Below, in pieces: positions 6,743-13,337 of a stretch of 13,337 nt of DNA. The stretch covers positions 1,416 to 14,752 of the forward strand of contig DEBN01000084.1 of the NCBI GenBank assembly GCA_002348825.1. Direction: 5' to 3'. Below the pieces are notes generated by a model. That model saw only the letters and a list, made by a program, of their open reading frames with translations, was not told the origin of the DNA and ran no database searches. The translations under genes and the position numbers were made by a program. Origin of the DNA: Gammaproteobacteria bacterium UBA2955 (lineage in GTDB: Bacteria; Pseudomonadota; Gammaproteobacteria; Pseudomonadales; Azotimanducaceae). Every line of letters begins with the position of its first letter. The stretch's first letter is position 1.

Positions 6743-7814
6743 TACCGATTCCCAGTTGGCTCAAGCAGTGGCCTCTTGGTCACCGGTCGTTGCGCTAGAC
6801 ACGGAATTCATTCGTACCAATACGTTTTATCCGATTCCGGGGCTATATCAGGTGGCGTCGGGCACCGATGTATTTTTGCTTGATCCGCTAACAATCGAAG
6901 ATTGGCAGCCGCTCAAGGAATATTTACTCGACCCAGATACATGCAAGGTCATGCATGCGTGCTTAGAGGACTTAGAGCTTATATTTGCGCACTTGCGGAT
7001 CGTGCCGAGTAATGTCTTCGATACACAATTAGCGAATGCCTATGTGAGTGAAGACTACAGCCTGAGCTATGCGCGTTTAGTTGAGCAAAGTCTGGGTGTT
7101 TTGCTCGACAAACAACAGACGCGATCCGATTGGTTGCAGCGACCGTTGTCAGACGACCAGCTGCGCTATGCGGTGGATGATGTTGTGCACTTAACCGCCG
7201 TATATAAGCAAATGTTGCAGCGGTTGACTGACCAGCAACGATGGTCTTGGTTTCAGGAAGACATGCAATTACGGGCGGCCTATGTAGAACCTGAGCCGTT
7301 GCTTTATTATCGCCAAGTAAAGCGTGCTTGGCAGTTGAATGAAGTGCAATTGAGCGCATTGCAGAAACTTTGTGCATGGCGCGAGAACACAGCTCGGCGA
7401 TTGGATGTGCCACGTAATCGGGTTATTTGGGATGAGCATTTGCTCGCCTTTGCACAATTGCCCGCTTTGACTGAGTCGACACTGGCAAATTTTCTTCCGG
7501 CCGCGGTGGTTCGCCGATTTGGCGCGCAACTGATCGAGGCATACGAGTCGGAGAGCGGATCCGACAGCACGATAGAGCTTCTTGATCGACCCTTAAGCCC
7601 CTCTCAGGGTGCGCGTTTGAAAGCTCTTCGGGATGTTGCGCGGGAAGTCGCCGCCGCGTTTGGCTTAGCGCCGGAACTGTTGGCGCGGAAGAAAGACGTC
7701 GAGGCATGTCTACGTCACTTCAACGCGACTGGAGAATTGAGCGAAAATTATGGCGGTTGGCGCGGCGAAGTGGTCGGCAACCGATTTTTGAGTGTCTTGG
7801 AGACCGCGGGGTGA
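6702..7814 (+). CDS. rnd: Ribonuclease D
   Basis: RNase D is a 3'-5' exoribonuclease that trims tRNA and other RNA precursors. The 370-residue product has the DEDD exonuclease fold: [16 protein letters not shown] with Asp33 and Glu35 (Exo I), [13 protein letters not shown] with Asp90 (Exo II), and [11 protein letters not shown] (Exo III, with Tyr and Asp). An HRDC-type helical region follows ([22 protein letters not shown]...) with a second helical repeat near the C-terminus, ending GWRGEVVGN as in the E. coli enzyme. The length agrees with E. coli RNase D (about 375). The ATG at 6702 puts the first strand (IYWIDTD) close to the N-terminus as in relatives; starts at 6684 or 6663 are possible. 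The stop overlaps the ycgL start in GTGA. Confidence 0.94.
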   Translation: MPYREEDTSIYWIDTDSQLAQAVASWSPVVALDTEFIRTNTFYPIPGLYQVASGTDVFLLDPLTIEDWQPLKEYLLDPDTCKVMHACLEDLELIFAHLRIVPSNVFDTQLANAYVSEDYSLSYARLVEQSLGVLLDKQQTRSDWLQRPLSDDQLRYAVDDVVHLTAVYKQMLQRLTDQQRWSWFQEDMQLRAAYVEPEPLLYYRQVKRAWQLNEVQLSALQKLCAWRENTARRLDVPRNRVIWDEHLLAFAQLPALTESTLANFLPAAVVRRFGAQLIEAYESESGSDSTIELLDRPLSPSQGARLKALRDVAREVAAAFGLAPELLARKKDVEACLRHFNATGELSENYGGWRGEVVGNRFLSVLETAG

Positions 7815-8119
7815 AAAAGCCGGAAAAGCAGGGAGTGCGTGAAGAGTGCCCCGTCATCATATTTCGCAGTAGCCGCAAAGCGGAAACGTACTTATACATG
7901 CCTGCGACGGCGGAATTTGAGGCACTGCCGGAACCGCTGCGCAAGCAGTTTGGTGCGCCGATTTATGTCATGGATCTGGTACTCACGTCAGAACGTAAAT
8001 TGGCATTAGTCGATGTGAAGCAGGTCATGCAAGCGATGAAGGAGGAGGGGTTCTTTTTACAGTTTCCACCACTTACCGGGCAATCCAATCCGGAATTGCC
8101 AGAGCGGCTGAGGCAGTGA
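7811..8119 (+). CDS. ycgL: YcgL-domain protein, function unknown
   Basis: This 102-residue cytoplasmic protein carries the YcgL domain: [17 protein letters not shown] near residue 15, then a middle segment [12 protein letters not shown], and the ending [18 protein letters not shown]. coli YcgL is 108 residues. The family has a known small alpha/beta fold but no established biochemical role that I can state. I start at the GTG at 7811, which overlaps the rnd stop by four bases (GTGA), with GGAG at 7799-7802 eight bases upstream. The open frame extends further back to 7706, but those residues lie over the rnd coding frame and are not family-like. Association with rnd and ycgN recurs in relatives. 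Confidence 0.9.
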   Translation: MKKPEKQGVREECPVIIFRSSRKAETYLYMPATAEFEALPEPLRKQFGAPIYVMDLVLTSERKLALVDVKQVMQAMKEEGFFLQFPPLTGQSNPELPERLRQ

Positions 8120-8556
8120 TGCAATTCTGGCAAGCGAAAGCATTAGCGGAACTCACGGACGCCGAATGGGAAAGTCTCTGTGATGGGTGTGGACGCTGTT
8201 GCATGGTGAAGCTGCAAGACGAAGATACCGAGGAGGTGGTGTACACATCGATCGTTTGTGATCTGCTGGATCAGCAGGCCTGCCAGTGCACTCGCTACCC
8301 GCAGCGCCACGCGCTGGTATCGGGGTGCGTTGAGCTTTCGGTGCAAAGGGTTAGCGAATTTCACTGGTTGCCCAAGTCGTGCGCCTATCGAACGATTGCT
8401 GAAGGTCGAGATCTGGCATGGTGGCACCCGCTTGTCAGTGGAGACGCCGAGACGGTTTTCACCGCGGGCATTGCCGTCCGCGGTAAAGTGGTGGCAGAGT
8501 CGGAAGTGCCGGCGGAACAAGAGCAGGATATGATCGTGCGCTGGGTTGAGATGTGA
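8119..8556 (+). CDS. ycgN: YcgN family protein (UPF0260, CxxCxxCC cluster)
   Basis: The 145-residue product closely follows E. coli Ycg[27 protein letters not shown], then [21 protein letters not shown] and WHPLVSG. Nine cysteines are visible in the conserved part: the CxxCxxCC cluster (21, 24, 27, 28) and Cys47, 55, 57, 70 and 88. Such clusters bind metal, zinc or iron-sulfur, in the wider YkgJ-type family, but the activity of YcgN is not established. The ATG at 8119 overlaps the ycgL stop by one base; a GTG at 8116 adds a single Met-equivalent codon and cannot be excluded. Confidence 0.92.
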   Translation: MQFWQAKALAELTDAEWESLCDGCGRCCMVKLQDEDTEEVVYTSIVCDLLDQQACQCTRYPQRHALVSGCVELSVQRVSEFHWLPKSCAYRTIAEGRDLAWWHPLVSGDAETVFTAGIAVRGKVVAESEVPAEQEQDMIVRWVEM

Positions 8557-8596
8557 ATGGCAGAGCTTTGAGTACGCCGGACAAGATGCGGTCATC

Positions 8597-8938
8597 GTGA
8601 ACGCCGAGTTAGTTTGGCAGATTATTGCAGCGGCAAGCGTGCTTGGCGCGGTAGCCCTCTGGTTTACGCTGTGGTGGCTGATTCCGGCTCGCAGACGGTT
8701 CGGTGGTATTTGGCGCTGGTTTTTAGTTGCGGTGATTGTGTTGTTTTTCGCTTTGCCTGCGCCGGTTCCCAATTATTCAGACGCCGAGGCCCCGGCCTTT
8801 ATCGTGATGATATTCGAGACCTTCTTTCAACGATCAGGAGCACCGGAGGAAAGCATGCGTCGGCTGCTTAGCGGTACCGTAATTTTGTTGCTGATGTCAG
8901 CCGGATGGTGGCTACTTAGGCGCGTTATAAAGCGCTAA
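8597..8938 (+). CDS. Unrecognised small membrane protein
   Basis: I do not recognise a named family. With a GTG start at 8597 the product has 113 residues and three hydrophobic segments: about 5-29 (Trp-rich, ending FTLWWLIPARRR), 38-54 (ending FFALPAPVP) and 90-107 before a basic end (RRVIKR). A loop of about 35 residues after the second segment holds NYSDAEAPAFIVMIFETFF. Positive residues follow segment 1 and segment 3, so a cytoplasmic C-terminus is likely. An upstream TTG at 8546 in the same frame would overlap ycgN by 11 bases and add a polar leader with no family support; I prefer the GTG because the hydrophobic segment begins just after it. It is on the same strand 40 bases after ycgN, probably the last gene of the dnaX cluster. 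Confidence 0.7.
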   Translation: MNAELVWQIIAAASVLGAVALWFTLWWLIPARRRFGGIWRWFLVAVIVLFFALPAPVPNYSDAEAPAFIVMIFETFFQRSGAPEESMRRLLSGTVILLLMSAGWWLLRRVIKR

Positions 8939-9015
8939 TGCTGCACTCAAGCACCAAGATTTGGCGCTCATACGGCAACGCCGCCCGCTGAAGCGATGAA
9001 CGTCATTGTTGCATG

Positions 9016-9029
9016 GAGCAGTTGTGCTC
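9016..9029. repeat. Short perfect inverted repeat
   Basis: GAGCA and TGCTC flank a GTTG loop, giving a five-pair stem. It lies in the gap upstream of moxR, 25 bases before a second hairpin. No T-tract follows. It could be part of an operator, a processed transcript end, or chance. Confidence 0.4.
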
Positions 9030-9053
9030 AATTAAAGTAGCTGGCTTTACGCG

Positions 9054-9066
9054 GGCGCGAAGCGCC
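9054..9066. repeat. Short GC-rich inverted repeat
   Basis: GGCGC and GCGCC flank a GAA loop, forming a stable five-pair stem. It is followed by mixed sequence and not by T residues, so it does not meet the pattern of an intrinsic terminator. It sits about 85 bases before the moxR start. Confidence 0.45.
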
Positions 9067-9150
9067 AATGTCCGGTATTGTTTCAGGCCTATTAAGTTCT
9101 GCTTTGTAGGGAATAACTCACACTAATTCATAAGATAAGAGAGCCGCTGA

Positions 9151-9999
9151 ATGATTTTTGATAGCACAGATTCCTACATATCGACCGACGAACTAAGCAT
9201 GGCGGTCGACGCTGCAGTGCGCTTGGAGCGACCTTTGCTGATTAAGGGCGAACCTGGAACCGGTAAAACTATGTTGGCGGTGGAAGTAGCCAAATCCTTG
9301 GGAATGCCGCTCTTGGAATGGCACATTAAGTCGACCACTAAAGCGGTTAACGGTTTGTACGAATACGATGCAGTATCTCGTCTGCGCGATTCGCAGCTGG
9401 GCGATGAGCGGGTAAATGATATTCGCAATTACATTAAGAAAGGCAAGCTCTGGGAGGCGTTCGAGTCGGAAGAACGCGTAGTGCTGTTGATCGATGAAAT
9501 CGACAAAGCGGATATCGAATTTCCCAATGACCTGCTGCAAGAGATCGACCGCATGGAGTTTTTTGTTTATGAACTTGGGGAGACGATCAAGGCTAAGCAA
9601 CGACCTATAGTGATCATTACGTCAAATAATGAAAAAGAATTGCCCGACGCGTTCCTGCGCCGCTGTTTTTTCCACTTCATCAACTTCCCGGATCGCGAAA
9701 CCATGCAGCAAATTGTCGACGTGCATTTTCCCAGCGTTAAGCAGGACATGGTCAAAGAAGCGATGGAAATTTTCTTTGATGTGCGCAAAGTTCCTGGACT
9801 TAAGAAAAAACCGTCGACATCAGAACTCATCGATTGGCTGAAGTTGCTGATGGCCGACGACATTCCGGATGAGATTCTCACGAATAGGGATGCCAGCAAG
9901 GCTATACCGCCGCTTTATGGTGCACTTGTGAAAAATGAGCAAGATGTGCATTTGTTGGAGCGACTGGCATTTATGAATCGACGCGACAGCCGAGGTTAA
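9151..9999 (+). CDS. MoxR-family AAA+ ATPase
   Basis: The 282-residue protein is a MoxR-type AAA+ ATPase, a group that acts as chaperones for assembly or activation of protein complexes, usually with a VWA-domain partner. Visible are Walker A GEPGTGKT (33-40), Walker B VVLLIDEIDKAD (Asp-Glu at 115-116), a sensor 1 / arginine finger region IITSNNEKELPDAFLRRC (155-172) and a lid helix with KKPSTSELIDWLKLL. It lacks membrane segments and is cytoplasmic. The ATG at 9151 is preceded by an AAGAGAG stretch about eight bases upstream. The VWA gene follows after three bases, so both proteins are very likely made together. Its client is not revealed by the neighbours. Confidence 0.93.
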   Translation: MIFDSTDSYISTDELSMAVDAAVRLERPLLIKGEPGTGKTMLAVEVAKSLGMPLLEWHIKSTTKAVNGLYEYDAVSRLRDSQLGDERVNDIRNYIKKGKLWEAFESEERVVLLIDEIDKADIEFPNDLLQEIDRMEFFVYELGETIKAKQRPIVIITSNNEKELPDAFLRRCFFHFINFPDRETMQQIVDVHFPSVKQDMVKEAMEIFFDVRKVPGLKKKPSTSELIDWLKLLMADDIPDEILTNRDASKAIPPLYGALVKNEQDVHLLERLAFMNRRDSRG

Positions 10000-10002
10000 A
10001 CT

Positions 10003-11172
10003 GTGCTAATTAATTTTTTTCTGACGCTAAGAAAATACAAGCTTCCGGTCACAATCCGGGAACTGATGGACTTGATTTCTGCGCTGCAACATCGGCTTGT
10101 GTACGCCAATGTAGATGATTTTTATCTACTCAGTCGTACTGCGTTAGTTAAAGACGAAAAAAACTATGACAAGTTCGATCGCGCTTTTAGCGCCTACTTT
10201 AAAGGCCTTGAGGATCTGCATGGCCTGCTCGAGAGTCTCATCCCGGACGAGTGGTTGCGCCATGAATTTGAAAAGTCATTGACGCCGGAAGATTTGAAGC
10301 AAATCGAATCGCTGGGCGGTTTGGAGAAGTTGATCGAGGCGTTTAAGAAAGCCAAAGAAGAGGCCGAAAAAGCTGAGGCCAAAGAGGGCGAGGAAGGCGA
10401 AGACGGCGATAAAGGCAATGCCGATAAAGAGGGCCGAGATGGCCCCGGCGGCATGGGCAAGGGTAAGAAAAAGAAGGCTAAAAAGGTCTGGGACGAGCGG
10501 CAGTACAAGAATCTCGATGACTCTGTCGAACTGGGTACACGTAATATCAAGATGGCATTGCGGCGTCTGCGTAAATTTGCGCGCACGGGTATTGAAGAGG
10601 AATTGGACATCGATCACACGATCCGTTCAACCGCGCACAATGGCGGCATGTTGGATATTAAAATGCGTCCGGAGCGGCGAAATACAGTAAAGGTTCTACT
10701 GTTCTTGGATATCGGCGGATCCATGGACGCGCATGTCAAAATTTGCGAGGAGTTGTTCTCTGCGTCGCGCACAGAGTTCAAGCATCTGGAGAATTTTTAC
10801 TTCCACAATTTCATCTATGAATCGGTTTGGAAAGACAATCGAAGACGCATGGCTGAACGCTTGTCGACGCTTGAAATACTTAATAAATACTCCGGCGATT
10901 ACAAAGTTGTTTTCGTCGGCGACGCAACGATGGCACCGTATGAAATCACGCATGCGGGCGGCAGTGTCGAGCACTGGAATGAAGAGCCCGGTGCAGCTTG
11001 GATGGGACGCTTCAGCGAAATTTACGACAAAGTCATATGGCTCAACCCGACACCACAGGAAACCTGGGAGTATTCGTCTTCGGTAATGATGACCCAGGAA
11101 CTGGTTGGCGGAAACATGTATCCGCTAACGATTAAGGGTCTCGAGGAAGGAATGAGCCAACTGTCAAAATAA
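10003..11172 (+). CDS. VWA-domain (CoxE-like) partner of the MoxR ATPase
   Basis: The 389-residue protein has an N-terminal helical region (1-110), a highly charged low-complexity linker (about 112-162, rich in Glu, Lys and Gly), and a C-terminal von Willebrand A domain starting with VKVLLFLDIGGSMDAH. The metal-binding MIDAS loop is DIGGS (236-240): the Asp and last Ser of the classical DxSxS are kept, the middle Ser is Gly, a form I recall from CoxE-like relatives. A later FVGDATM (304-310) probably supplies another MIDAS residue. Such proteins hand clients to their MoxR ATPase. The start is a GTG at 10003, three bases after the moxR stop, with GAGG (9992-9995) seven bases upstream. No signal peptide or membrane segment is evident despite the hydrophobic first residues. 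Confidence 0.9.
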   Translation: MLINFFLTLRKYKLPVTIRELMDLISALQHRLVYANVDDFYLLSRTALVKDEKNYDKFDRAFSAYFKGLEDLHGLLESLIPDEWLRHEFEKSLTPEDLKQIESLGGLEKLIEAFKKAKEEAEKAEAKEGEEGEDGDKGNADKEGRDGPGGMGKGKKKKAKKVWDERQYKNLDDSVELGTRNIKMALRRLRKFARTGIEEELDIDHTIRSTAHNGGMLDIKMRPERRNTVKVLLFLDIGGSMDAHVKICEELFSASRTEFKHLENFYFHNFIYESVWKDNRRRMAERLSTLEILNKYSGDYKVVFVGDATMAPYEITHAGGSVEHWNEEPGAAWMGRFSEIYDKVIWLNPTPQETWEYSSSVMMTQELVGGNMYPLTIKGLEEGMSQLSK

Positions 11173-11218
11173 CGCGCGCTGGGGTTAATTTCTCTCGTCG
11201 GAGCATTAACGCGGTCAC

Positions 11219-13337
11219 ATGAGTGGTCTTGATCGAAACACTTTGATGCGCCGAGACTACTTTGCGCTGAGGGGCGCCAAGCCGGGTTCCGCGACAACGG
11301 CCCGCGTCACCGCCGCGCAAACTCTGCTGACGCAACGTCAACGATCGGCCCAGCAATTGGACCTGACCCCCATCGCTGGCCTTCCGGTCAGCGAAGCGGC
11401 GACACAGATCAAGTCCGCGATCGCTGAACATCCCGTTGTGATCGTCGCCGGAGAAACTGGGTCGGGTAAGACCACTCAATTACCAAAGTTCTGTTTGCAA
11501 AGCGGACTCGGCATTGCGGGGGCCATTGCCCATACTCAGCCGCGCAGGATCGCCGCCCGCACGGTTGCTCAACGTATTGCTCAGGAGGTTGGGGCGGAGC
11601 TCGGTGAAGCTGTAGGTTACTCCGTGCGATTTGCAGATCGCAGTAATCCGCAGTCACTGCTGCGCGTGATGACCGATGGTTTATTGCTGACGGAGATTCG
11701 TAAAGACCGATATTTAAACGCTTATGATGCGGTGATTGTGGATGAGGCCCACGAACGATCGCTTAATATCGATTTTCTTTTGGGGTATCTGCGACGCTTA
11801 CTCGCTCAGCGGCAGGATCTAAAAGTGATCGTTACCAGTGCGACTATCGATGTGCAGCGATTCGCTGATTATTTTTCGGGCGCGCCTGTTATTGAAGTCG
11901 GAGGGCGTTCCTTCCCAGTGACAACTCGCTACGTTGATGGTGATTCGGATCCGCTGACAAAACTTGTCGATGTGTTGCGTAGCATTGACGCGACACCACC
12001 AGGTCGCGCGCCGGATGTCTTGGCGTTTTTTGCTGCCGAGCGCGAGATTTTTGACGCTGCGAAAGCGTTGCGCATGGCTTTTGGCGAACGCTTTGAGATC
12101 CTGCCCCTATACGCTCGGCTGTCTCTTGCCGACCAACGTCGTGTATTTAACCCCCAGGGTGCGAAGCGACGCGTGGTGTTGGCCACCAATGTTGCAGAGA
12201 CTTCCCTGACGGTGCCGAATATCGGTTTCGTGATCGATCCCGGCTTTGCACGGATTAGCCGGTACAGCTATCGATCTAAGCTCCAGCGACTGCCGATAGA
12301 GCCCATCAGCCAAGCCAGTGCCAACCAACGCCAAGGCCGTTGCGGGCGTATCGCCCCGGGGGTCTGTTATCGGCTTTATTCTGAGCCAGATTTTAGCGGT
12401 CGCCCGGCCTACACCGATGCTGAAATTCGGCGCGTTAATCTAGCGTCTGTAGTGCTGCAGATGCACGCCTATGGTCTTGGCGATATTGCGAAATTTCCGT
12501 TTATAGATCCGCCAGAACCGCGGGCCATAAAAGACGCGCTGCGTTTGCTCACGGAGCTGCGAGCACTTCGCGGCAGCAAGATTACGGCGTTGGGCCGGAG
12601 TATGGCGCGTCTGCCTGTGGATCCGCGCTTGGCGGCAATGCTTATGGCCGCGGGGCCGCTAGGCAGTCTTAGCGAGTTACTGATTATTGTGTCAGCGCTG
12701 GCAGTTCAGGATGTCCGTGAACGGCCGGCGGAAAAAACAGGCGCCGCCGACGCGGCGCATGAAAAATTCATTGATGAGCAATCTGATTTCTTAAGCTATT
12801 TGAAGCTCTGGACATGGATCGAGGCCCAGCGCGAGGAATTTTCGAATAGAGGTTGGCAAACGCAGCTGCGTAAAAATTTCATAAATCCGATGCGCGTGCG
12901 TGAATGGCGCGAAATACATCGGCAGTTGCGCTCTGTTTGCCGACAACTAAAGCTCTCTATTAATTCTAATCCGGCGAATTACCGGCAAATTCACGAGGCT
13001 GTAGTGGCCGGATCGCTGAGTCAAATTGCGTTGCACCAAGAGCGCGGGCGTTATCAGGGCCCGCGGAATTTGCAGCTGGGAATTTTTCCAGGCTCGGGAC
13101 TGAAAAAAGCCAACCCCAAATGGTTGGTGGCCGCCGAGGTGGTGGAGACCCGGCGCGTCTTTGCTCGATGCGTGGCGGGGATCGAGCCGAAATGGGTGGA
13201 AAGCCATGCCGCGCATCTGGTCAAGCGCAGTTTTTCTGATCCTGTGTGGAGCCTCAAGCGCGGCGAGGTCATCGCCTACGAAAAGGTTACGCTGTATGGG
13301 CTCGTCCTAGTGGAGCGGCGGGCACGCAGCTATGCGC
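11219..13337 (+). CDS. hrpA: HrpA, DEAH-box ATP-dependent RNA helicase (3' end outside window)
   Basis: An open frame runs from the ATG at 11219 to the window edge (706 codons seen). The product is an HrpA-type helicase, which in E. coli is about 1300 residues and has roles in mRNA processing and in rescue of collided ribosomes. Seen are Walker A GETGSGKT (78-85), HTQPRRIAARTVA, DEAH (175-178), SAT (207-209), LPLYARLS, LATNVAETSLTVP, and motif VI QRQGRCGR (370-377). The helicase-associated region follows (LPVDPRLAAML, RVREWREIHRQLR) and IFPGSGLKK, with KWLVAAEVVET near the end. The N-terminus is about 16 residues shorter before Walker A than in E. coli. An in-frame stop just upstream makes 11219 the first possible ATG; a GGAG at 11200-11203 is rather far (15 bases). 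It starts 46 bases after the VWA gene, and I see no terminator between. Confidence 0.95.
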   Translation, partial: MSGLDRNTLMRRDYFALRGAKPGSATTARVTAAQTLLTQRQRSAQQLDLTPIAGLPVSEAATQIKSAIAEHPVVIVAGETGSGKTTQLPKFCLQSGLGIAGAIAHTQPRRIAARTVAQRIAQEVGAELGEAVGYSVRFADRSNPQSLLRVMTDGLLLTEIRKDRYLNAYDAVIVDEAHERSLNIDFLLGYLRRLLAQRQDLKVIVTSATIDVQRFADYFSGAPVIEVGGRSFPVTTRYVDGDSDPLTKLVDVLRSIDATPPGRAPDVLAFFAAEREIFDAAKALRMAFGERFEILPLYARLSLADQRRVFNPQGAKRRVVLATNVAETSLTVPNIGFVIDPGFARISRYSYRSKLQRLPIEPISQASANQRQGRCGRIAPGVCYRLYSEPDFSGRPAYTDAEIRRVNLASVVLQMHAYGLGDIAKFPFIDPPEPRAIKDALRLLTELRALRGSKITALGRSMARLPVDPRLAAMLMAAGPLGSLSELLIIVSALAVQDVRERPAEKTGAADAAHEKFIDEQSDFLSYLKLWTWIEAQREEFSNRGWQTQLRKNFINPMRVREWREIHRQLRSVCRQLKLSINSNPANYRQIHEAVVAGSLSQIALHQERGRYQGPRNLQLGIFPGSGLKKANPKWLVAAEVVETRRVFARCVAGIEPKWVESHAAHLVKRSFSDPVWSLKRGEVIAYEKVTLYGLVLVERRARSYA

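Larger units (their letters stand above)
8939..9150. other. 212-base gap before the moxR gene
   Basis: This is the longest gene-free stretch on the right side. It contains two short perfect hairpins (9016-9029 and 9054-9066) and then an AT-rich run up to the moxR start. Neither hairpin is followed by a run of T, so no rho-independent terminator is supported. A promoter for the moxR-VWA pair is expected in the AT-rich part (about 9070-9140), but I found no hexamer pair good enough to call. Confidence 0.5.

Noticed and set aside
8143..8772. Long minus-strand open frame (209 codons) opposite ycgN and the small membrane protein
   Set aside because: The plus strand holds a clear YcgN protein with its cysteine pattern. 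The antisense product resembles no family and runs across two genes.

Overview
The window reads as a piece of a gammaproteobacterial chromosome, moderately GC-rich by eye, made almost entirely of core and housekeeping genes with no trace of phage, transposon or CRISPR. The gene order dnaX-ybaB-recR-rnd-ycgL-ycgN, a PspF/PspABC stress system of proteobacterial type, and HrpA all point to Gammaproteobacteria. A non-enteric, Pseudomonas- or Cellvibrio-like marine lineage is a reasonable guess, but it is inferred from remembered gene order and not shown by the sequence.

Left part (1-3335): the 5' end of a tRNA-Ser gene lies on the minus strand at the window edge. pspF, a sigma-54 activator, follows on the minus strand. 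Diverging from it is an operon pspA-pspB-pspC plus a second small PspB-like membrane protein. A sigma-54 promoter with a textbook -24 box and a weak -12 box sits in the pspF/pspA gap. This is an envelope-stress module: PspA is expected to restrain PspF, PspB/PspC sense membrane damage, and released PspF switches on its own neighbours. The unusual points are PspC, which carries about 110 extra N-terminal residues, and the fourth gene, whose C-terminal coiled coil echoes those of PspB and PspC.

Middle (3332-8938): a glycerophosphodiester phosphodiesterase gene runs toward the psp operon and shares a CTAG double stop with it. Divergent from it starts a compact plus-strand cluster: dnaX (polymerase III tau/gamma), ybaB (nucleoid protein), recR (recombinational repair), rnd (RNase D), ycgL, ycgN and an unrecognised small membrane protein. 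From ybaB to ycgN each gene overlaps the next, which suggests one transcript with translational coupling. Replication, repair and RNA processing genes travel together here as they do in relatives.

Right part (8939-13337): after a 212-base gap with two short hairpins come a MoxR-type AAA+ ATPase and, three bases later, a CoxE-like VWA-domain protein. This is a known kind of chaperone pair whose client is not given by the context. The window ends inside hrpA, a large DEAH-box RNA helicase whose C-terminal half lies outside.

I see no convincing new system. The best candidates for a second look are the expanded psp operon (long PspC plus PspB-like partner), the MoxR-VWA pair, and the small membrane protein of unknown function upstream of it.
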